In this document: piece by piece, positions 59,784 through 64,000 of the stretch | How the letters are laid out: every line of letters begins with the position of its first letter | Position numbering within the stretch: the stretch's first letter is position 1 | Assembly (NCBI RefSeq): GCF_026385485.1 | Contig: NZ_JANIDX010000005.1 | Span: 1 to 64,000 of the forward strand | Direction of reading: 5' to 3' | From: Bombella pollinis | Lineage (GTDB): Bacteria; Pseudomonadota; Alphaproteobacteria; Acetobacterales; Acetobacteraceae | DNA length: 64,000 nucleotides | Made by a program: the position numbers and the translations under genes | The notes under the pieces: model-generated | Databases searched by the model: none | What the model saw: only the letters and a program-made list of their open reading frames with translations | Told to the model about the DNA's origin: nothing

Positions 59784-61418
59784 TTAAATAGCCATGGCAC
59801 GCTGGCGCAAATCTGCACCAACCTCCTGCAAGACAGGAACAAAGGATAATTCTTGGGCACGGAAAATACGCATTGTCGGGTACCATGGGGTCCGTTCCCC
59901 TTCATCACCCCAACGCCAACACGCATCCCAACGGCTCACAAGCCACACCTCTCGTCCTAACGCCCCTGCCAGATGCAACGGTGCTGTATCGACAGAAATT
60001 ATAAGGTCCAGAGCTTCCATCAACGCTGCCGTATCGGCCATATCCTGTACTTCATCCATCACGTCATAGACGGGCTGCGGCGTCTCTACCCCCACAAGCT
60101 CACCACGCCGTGGGCCATATTGTAGATTAAAGAAATCCGCCTCAACCGTGCCAAAAGCGGCCATCATCTCCGCAAAGCTGCTCGACCGCCGCTTATCAGA
60201 GGCCACGTCTTGCGCGCTTGTCCGTGCATCACCTGCCCAAACTAGGCCTACACGCAGACGCCGCGTCTCTAGCTCTTGAGCCTGAACACCCCTTTGCTGG
60301 GCAATCACGCGCTCTACAATTTGTGCAAAATGTGCCCGCCGCTCTAACGGCACAGCAAGATAAGGGGTAAAGGGTGGCAACGCCGCAGGAGATTTGAGGT
60401 CACACAGATAAGGTAAGTCTGGAATAGGGCAAGACGTATCATATTCTTTAACCCGTTCTGGCGTCTTTAAAAGCTCCGCTACCAAACAGACCTCAACCAT
60501 GGGATAGGTCTCGGCCAACAAACGAGCTAGAGGCGGAAGGGCCGCTATAGTGATATGCCCTGCTTGACGGGCAATCTCTGGCAAAAAGCGAATGAACTGT
60601 ATCGTATCCCCTAAACCTTGCTCTTGATAAAAGAGAATACGCTTCCCTGCTAAAGGCACACCCTGCGTTAGACGCGGCAAATCCTTATAAAACCACCATG
60701 AAAGATTAGGCATACGCGGCACGCGCCGCACATAACGCGCAAACCCTTCCTCATATGCTCCAGCTTTAAGCAAGGCCATCGCATACCCAAAAGAGACATC
60801 CTCATCACGCGAGGCAAGCTCTATCCCCTTTTGATAATAAACCATCGCCTCGCGCGAGCGGTTAAGCCGCTCTAACGCGCAGCCCATATTATTATAGAGA
60901 GCAACAGAAGGCGGCCCCTCTTGTAACCATACCGCCAAAACACGCTCGGCTTGGTCTGCTAAGCCTGCCTCTAACAAGCCCATGGAGATATGTTCCCCTG
61001 CAAAAAGACGATGTTCAGGGTAATTCTGCGCAATCTCCATAAAGAGGCCGATGGATTCATCACGCTTACCTGCTGCCATCAAAGCCCCGGCAAGGCATAA
61101 TTTCAACTCCCCTTGCAAGGAGGCCAAAACAGCATGACCCTGTGGCAAAAGCAGCAATGCTTTGCGAAAAATCGCTACAGCAACATCATGATGCGCTGTC
61201 TGTTGGGTAAGAAAAAGCCCTGCTGCTAAAAGCACCGGAATATCTTGACTAGCCTGTGCTGCCTGTATCGCAAGACTCGTAGCTTGTACCCCTTGACCCA
61301 TAGCGTAAAGCTCTTTGCAACAAAGCGTCAAAGCCTCTGGCGTTAGCCCCTCAGGCAGCGCACTTTGGGACGGAGAGGGAGGCCCTTTTGCACCATTATG
61401 TTGCTCCACCATTGTCAT
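59784..61418 (-). CDS. TPR-containing glycosyltransferase (GT-9/Spy-like)
   Basis: ATG 61418 follows AGGGAGGA at a 5-6 nt spacing. The 544-residue product has TPR-like repeats in the first 250 residues (IGLFMEIAQNYPEHRLF, YNNMGCALERLNRSREAMVYYQKGIELAS) and a glycosyltransferase C-half ending in LDLIISVDTAPLHLAGALGREVWLVSRWDACWRW, the GT-9/heptosyltransferase-like pattern. Such TPR-GT proteins often modify flagellin. Its neighbours flgI, SLT and flhA support that. Confidence 0.8.
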   Translation of the reverse strand: MTMVEQHNGAKGPPSPSQSALPEGLTPEALTLCCKELYAMGQGVQATSLAIQAAQASQDIPVLLAAGLFLTQQTAHHDVAVAIFRKALLLLPQGHAVLASLQGELKLCLAGALMAAGKRDESIGLFMEIAQNYPEHRLFAGEHISMGLLEAGLADQAERVLAVWLQEGPPSVALYNNMGCALERLNRSREAMVYYQKGIELASRDEDVSFGYAMALLKAGAYEEGFARYVRRVPRMPNLSWWFYKDLPRLTQGVPLAGKRILFYQEQGLGDTIQFIRFLPEIARQAGHITIAALPPLARLLAETYPMVEVCLVAELLKTPERVKEYDTSCPIPDLPYLCDLKSPAALPPFTPYLAVPLERRAHFAQIVERVIAQQRGVQAQELETRRLRVGLVWAGDARTSAQDVASDKRRSSSFAEMMAAFGTVEADFFNLQYGPRRGELVGVETPQPVYDVMDEVQDMADTAALMEALDLIISVDTAPLHLAGALGREVWLVSRWDACWRWGDEGERTPWYPTMRIFRAQELSFVPVLQEVGADLRQRAMAI

Positions 61419-61620
61419 AACATTCCTCCCTCTATGGCCTAAACCACATCCAACCTTATACATGAACTCATTAGACCATAATTATGCCATAATTGAACTT
61501 GCTGCGTAAGGACTTAATGGCTATTCTATACCAAGAATAAGATTTAACTTTAAAAAGGCCTTTAAAAGAGTTTCCGTCCCCTCTGAGGGAGGATCGTTCA
61601 TCGCCCTATAATCAGCCAGG

Positions 61621-63843
61621 ATGACAATGCCCACTCCCTCTCCCACCACTCAATCCTCCTCTGCTCATGCTGATGGAGCAACACATAAACCTGTCCCCCA
61701 AAATGAGAGCGGGGTACATCACATGAGTGGGGCTGTTACCTCCCTATTACGCAACCCGATGAGCCTCTTTAAAAAAGGCGGGGTTGCCTCCTCCCTCTCC
61801 ACCCGCCTACCGGGGACGGATATTCTGCTCGCTTTAGGGGTGATTCTGCTCATCTCTATCCTCATCGTCCCCTTACCGACGATGATTCTCGACCTCGGCT
61901 TATCGCTCTCCATTACGTCTTCTGTCCTCATCCTGATGGTGGCGTTGTTTTTAGAGCGACCTTTGGATTTTACATCCTTCCCCACCCTCTTGCTGCTCAC
62001 CACCATGTTCCGCCTCTCTTTAGAGGTCGCAACGACACGGCTTATCCTTAGCCATGGCAATGAGGGGGCCTATGCCGCAGGCCATGTTGTGGCCTCCTTT
62101 GGGGGCTTCCTCATGGGTAATGATGTAGTGATTGGCGGGATTGTTTTCTGCATCCTGCTTGTTGTCAATTTTATGGTCATTACCAAAGGGTCGGGCCGTA
62201 TTGCGGAGGTCTCTGCCCGCTTCTTCCTCGATGCTATGCCCGGTAAACAAATGGCCATTGATGCCGACTTAGCCTCCGGAGCTATTAATGAGCGCGTTGC
62301 GCGTGGCAAAAGAAAAGAGTTGGAAGAAGAAAGCTCCTTTTACGGGGCTATGGATGGCGCGGCTAAATTCGTCCGCAATGATGCGATTGCGGGGATTCTC
62401 ATCACCGCCATCAATATTCTAGGAGGGCTAACCATTGGTGTGCTGCGCCATAATATGCCCATCAGCGAGGCAGCGCAGACCTTCACCACCCTCACGATTG
62501 GTGATGGGTTAGTCTCTCAAATCCCAGCTTTGCTTGTCTCCCTTGCTGCGGGTATTGTCGTCACCAAAGGCGGGACGGATGGCTCTGCCGATGTCACCTT
62601 GTTCCGTCAATTAGGCGGCAATGCAAAACCTCTGGCGATTGCAGCAACACTCTCCGCTGTTTTTGCGCTCATGCCGGGCCTGCCTGCCTTTCCCTTCCTC
62701 ATGATTTCTATCGCGGCAGGGGTTGGGGCATGGGTCCGCTATAAAACGCCCAAACGTAATGAGGACGAGCCTGACCTGACCCAACCAGCAGCCCCCACCA
62801 CACAACCCATTACCGAACTCCTCAAAATCGATCTTTTACGGTTGGAGATTGGTTTTGGCTTGCTCCCCCTTGCCAGCGGGGATGACGCCCAAATTACGCG
62901 GCAAATCAAAGCCTTACGGCGCAAAATGGCAACGGATATGGGGTTTATTACCCCTTCAGTCCGCATCCAAGATAATATCCAACTGCCAACAGATCGCTAT
63001 GTCATCAAACTTAAAGAAATTGATATTGCCTCGGGGGAAGTACGGCCTAATCATCTACTGGCGATCTGCCCTACCCATAAAGACGGCCAACCAACATTAC
63101 CCGGTGAAACAACCACCGAGCCATCTTTTCATCTCCCCGCGATATGGATTGACCCAAATTTAAAAAAACAAGCAACAGACCAAGGCTATACAGTTGTGGA
63201 CCCGGTGACGGTCATCATCACCCATCTCACCGAATCCATAAGCCAAAATCTAGGCGATTTGCTCACCTATACCGCTACGCAAGCCTTGCTGGATGACCTC
63301 CCCGCAGAGGAGCAAAAACTGGTCAATGACCTCATCCCCTCGCAAGTCTCACTCAGCACTGTACAACGTGTCCTGCAATCCTTGTTGCAAGAACGCATCT
63401 CCATCCGTGATTTGCCCACAATTTTGGAAAGCATTCAAGAAGGCCACGCTCTCGCTGCAAAGGGCATTAAAGCCCTCACAGCCCATGTCCGTATTCGCCT
63501 CTCCCGACAAATCTGCAATAGCTATGTTGGGCCTTCAGGCTGCATCTCTATGATTACACTCTCCCCAGATTGGGAGAATAACATCCTCAATAACACTGTT
63601 GGCAAAGGCGATGACCGCACCTTAGCCATGCCACCTGCCATGCTGGACCGCTTTGTCACTGCTCTACGCCAAACCTTCGACCAAACGGCTACTTTGGGAG
63701 AGATGCCCGTCATCGTAACCACCTCAGCAACACGGGATTCGGTCCGAATGATTGTGGACCGTATTCGCCCCTCTGTTGCGGTTATGGCGCAAGCAGAAAT
63801 CTACCCCCGTACCCGCATCCGTACTGTTGCAACAGTGAGCTAA
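61621..63843 (+). CDS. flhA: Flagellar export protein FlhA
   Basis: A 740-residue protein, about 50 residues longer than usual because of a polar, Pro/Thr-rich N-terminal extension. It has about eight membrane segments in the first 380 residues, including the FHIPEP block (GRIAEVSARFFLDAMPGKQMAIDADLASGAI), and the cytoplasmic FlhA-C region. It is the export-gate ion channel and docking platform. ATG 61621 and ATG 61627 are both possible. Confidence 0.96.
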   Translation: MTMPTPSPTTQSSSAHADGATHKPVPQNESGVHHMSGAVTSLLRNPMSLFKKGGVASSLSTRLPGTDILLALGVILLISILIVPLPTMILDLGLSLSITSSVLILMVALFLERPLDFTSFPTLLLLTTMFRLSLEVATTRLILSHGNEGAYAAGHVVASFGGFLMGNDVVIGGIVFCILLVVNFMVITKGSGRIAEVSARFFLDAMPGKQMAIDADLASGAINERVARGKRKELEEESSFYGAMDGAAKFVRNDAIAGILITAINILGGLTIGVLRHNMPISEAAQTFTTLTIGDGLVSQIPALLVSLAAGIVVTKGGTDGSADVTLFRQLGGNAKPLAIAATLSAVFALMPGLPAFPFLMISIAAGVGAWVRYKTPKRNEDEPDLTQPAAPTTQPITELLKIDLLRLEIGFGLLPLASGDDAQITRQIKALRRKMATDMGFITPSVRIQDNIQLPTDRYVIKLKEIDIASGEVRPNHLLAICPTHKDGQPTLPGETTTEPSFHLPAIWIDPNLKKQATDQGYTVVDPVTVIITHLTESISQNLGDLLTYTATQALLDDLPAEEQKLVNDLIPSQVSLSTVQRVLQSLLQERISIRDLPTILESIQEGHALAAKGIKALTAHVRIRLSRQICNSYVGPSGCISMITLSPDWENNILNNTVGKGDDRTLAMPPAMLDRFVTALRQTFDQTATLGEMPVIVTTSATRDSVRMIVDRIRPSVAVMAQAEIYPRTRIRTVATVS

Positions 63844-63893
63844 CCTTACTGATACCCTTATAGGCCATCCCCTCCTTTAACTGGATCACGCTC

Positions 63894-64000
63894 ATGACTC
63901 GTTCTTCAACCGATCAGCACACCACACAGCCAGTAGAGACGGGCGATGTTGTTCTCCCCTCTAATGCGCTAAGTGTCCCAGAGATTCTCGCTTGGCATTC
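63894..64000 (+). CDS. Unknown protein, truncated by window end
   Basis: ATG 63894 opens a frame of 35 codons (MTRSSTDQHTT...VPEILAWH) that runs off the right edge without a stop. It follows flhA by 50 bp on the same strand, so it is probably the next gene of the flhA unit. The N-terminus is polar and Thr-rich. Too little is visible to name it. Confidence 0.4.
   Translation, partial: MTRSSTDQHTTQPVETGDVVLPSNALSVPEILAWH

Noticed and set aside
1..64000. CRISPR arrays, insertion sequences, rRNA genes
   Set aside because: No regularly spaced direct repeats, transposase genes or rRNA sequence were seen on reading the window.

Overview
The window looks like the chromosome of an alphaproteobacterium, most likely an acetic acid bacterium (Acetobacteraceae). 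This is inferred from gene families only: an OprB-type carbohydrate porin, MotE, FlaF, a DUF1217 flagellar protein and a Ros/MucR-type regulator, in moderately GC-rich DNA. Genus cannot be assigned from sequence alone. There are three parts: a prophage (1 to about 21,529, running off the left edge), a short chromosomal stretch (21,530-24,650), and one large flagellar and chemotaxis locus (24,775 to the right edge).

Prophage. The late genes are a mosaic. The head module follows phage lambda order: a cosN-like site, small terminase (Nu1), large terminase (GpA), a gpW-like protein, portal, then one gene fusing prohead protease, scaffold-like linker and HK97-fold capsid, then connector genes and a gpZ-like protein. 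The tail module is contractile and P2-like: spike V, sheath, tube, E with a -1 frameshift product E', tape measure T, then U, X and D. The baseplate genes W/J/I and the fibre, which in P2 sit between V and the sheath, are absent there; the gene cut by the left edge looks tail-fibre related, so they probably lie to the left. A Mor-type activator gene and two holin-like genes precede the cos site. Rightward of the tail, on the minus strand, are an XRE-ImmA/IrrE protein with an unrecognised partner and a HicAB toxin-antitoxin pair. Then on the plus strand come an endolysin, an unknown gene and a spanin-like pair. The prophage ends in a tRNA-Thr 3' remnant that marks the right attachment site. No integrase is in the window; it should lie to the left.

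Between prophage and motility locus are a small secreted protein, a PsiE-family membrane protein and the OprB-like porin.

Motility locus. A long minus-strand chemotaxis operon runs from the MCP at 33,926 through STAS, CheY, CheA, CheW, CheR, CheB, a second CheY and CheD to two unknown proteins. Next are MotE, FlgC, FlgB, a very large TPR-like secreted protein and a small unknown (minus), divergent from FliE, FliQ, FliR, FlhB and the FlgE hook gene (plus). Further right are a Ros/MucR-type fusion regulator, FlaF, FlgD, FliK, MotA, MotB, FliJ, FliI, a DUF1217 protein, an FlgN-like chaperone, FlgJ (rod-binding domain only), FlgI, a lytic transglycosylase and FlhA. Three glycosyltransferase-like genes are interspersed, which suggests flagellin or envelope glycosylation. 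FliF, FliG, FliM/N, FliP, FlgA, FlgH, FlgF/G and flagellin are not in the window. No CRISPR array, rRNA gene, complete tRNA or insertion sequence was seen.
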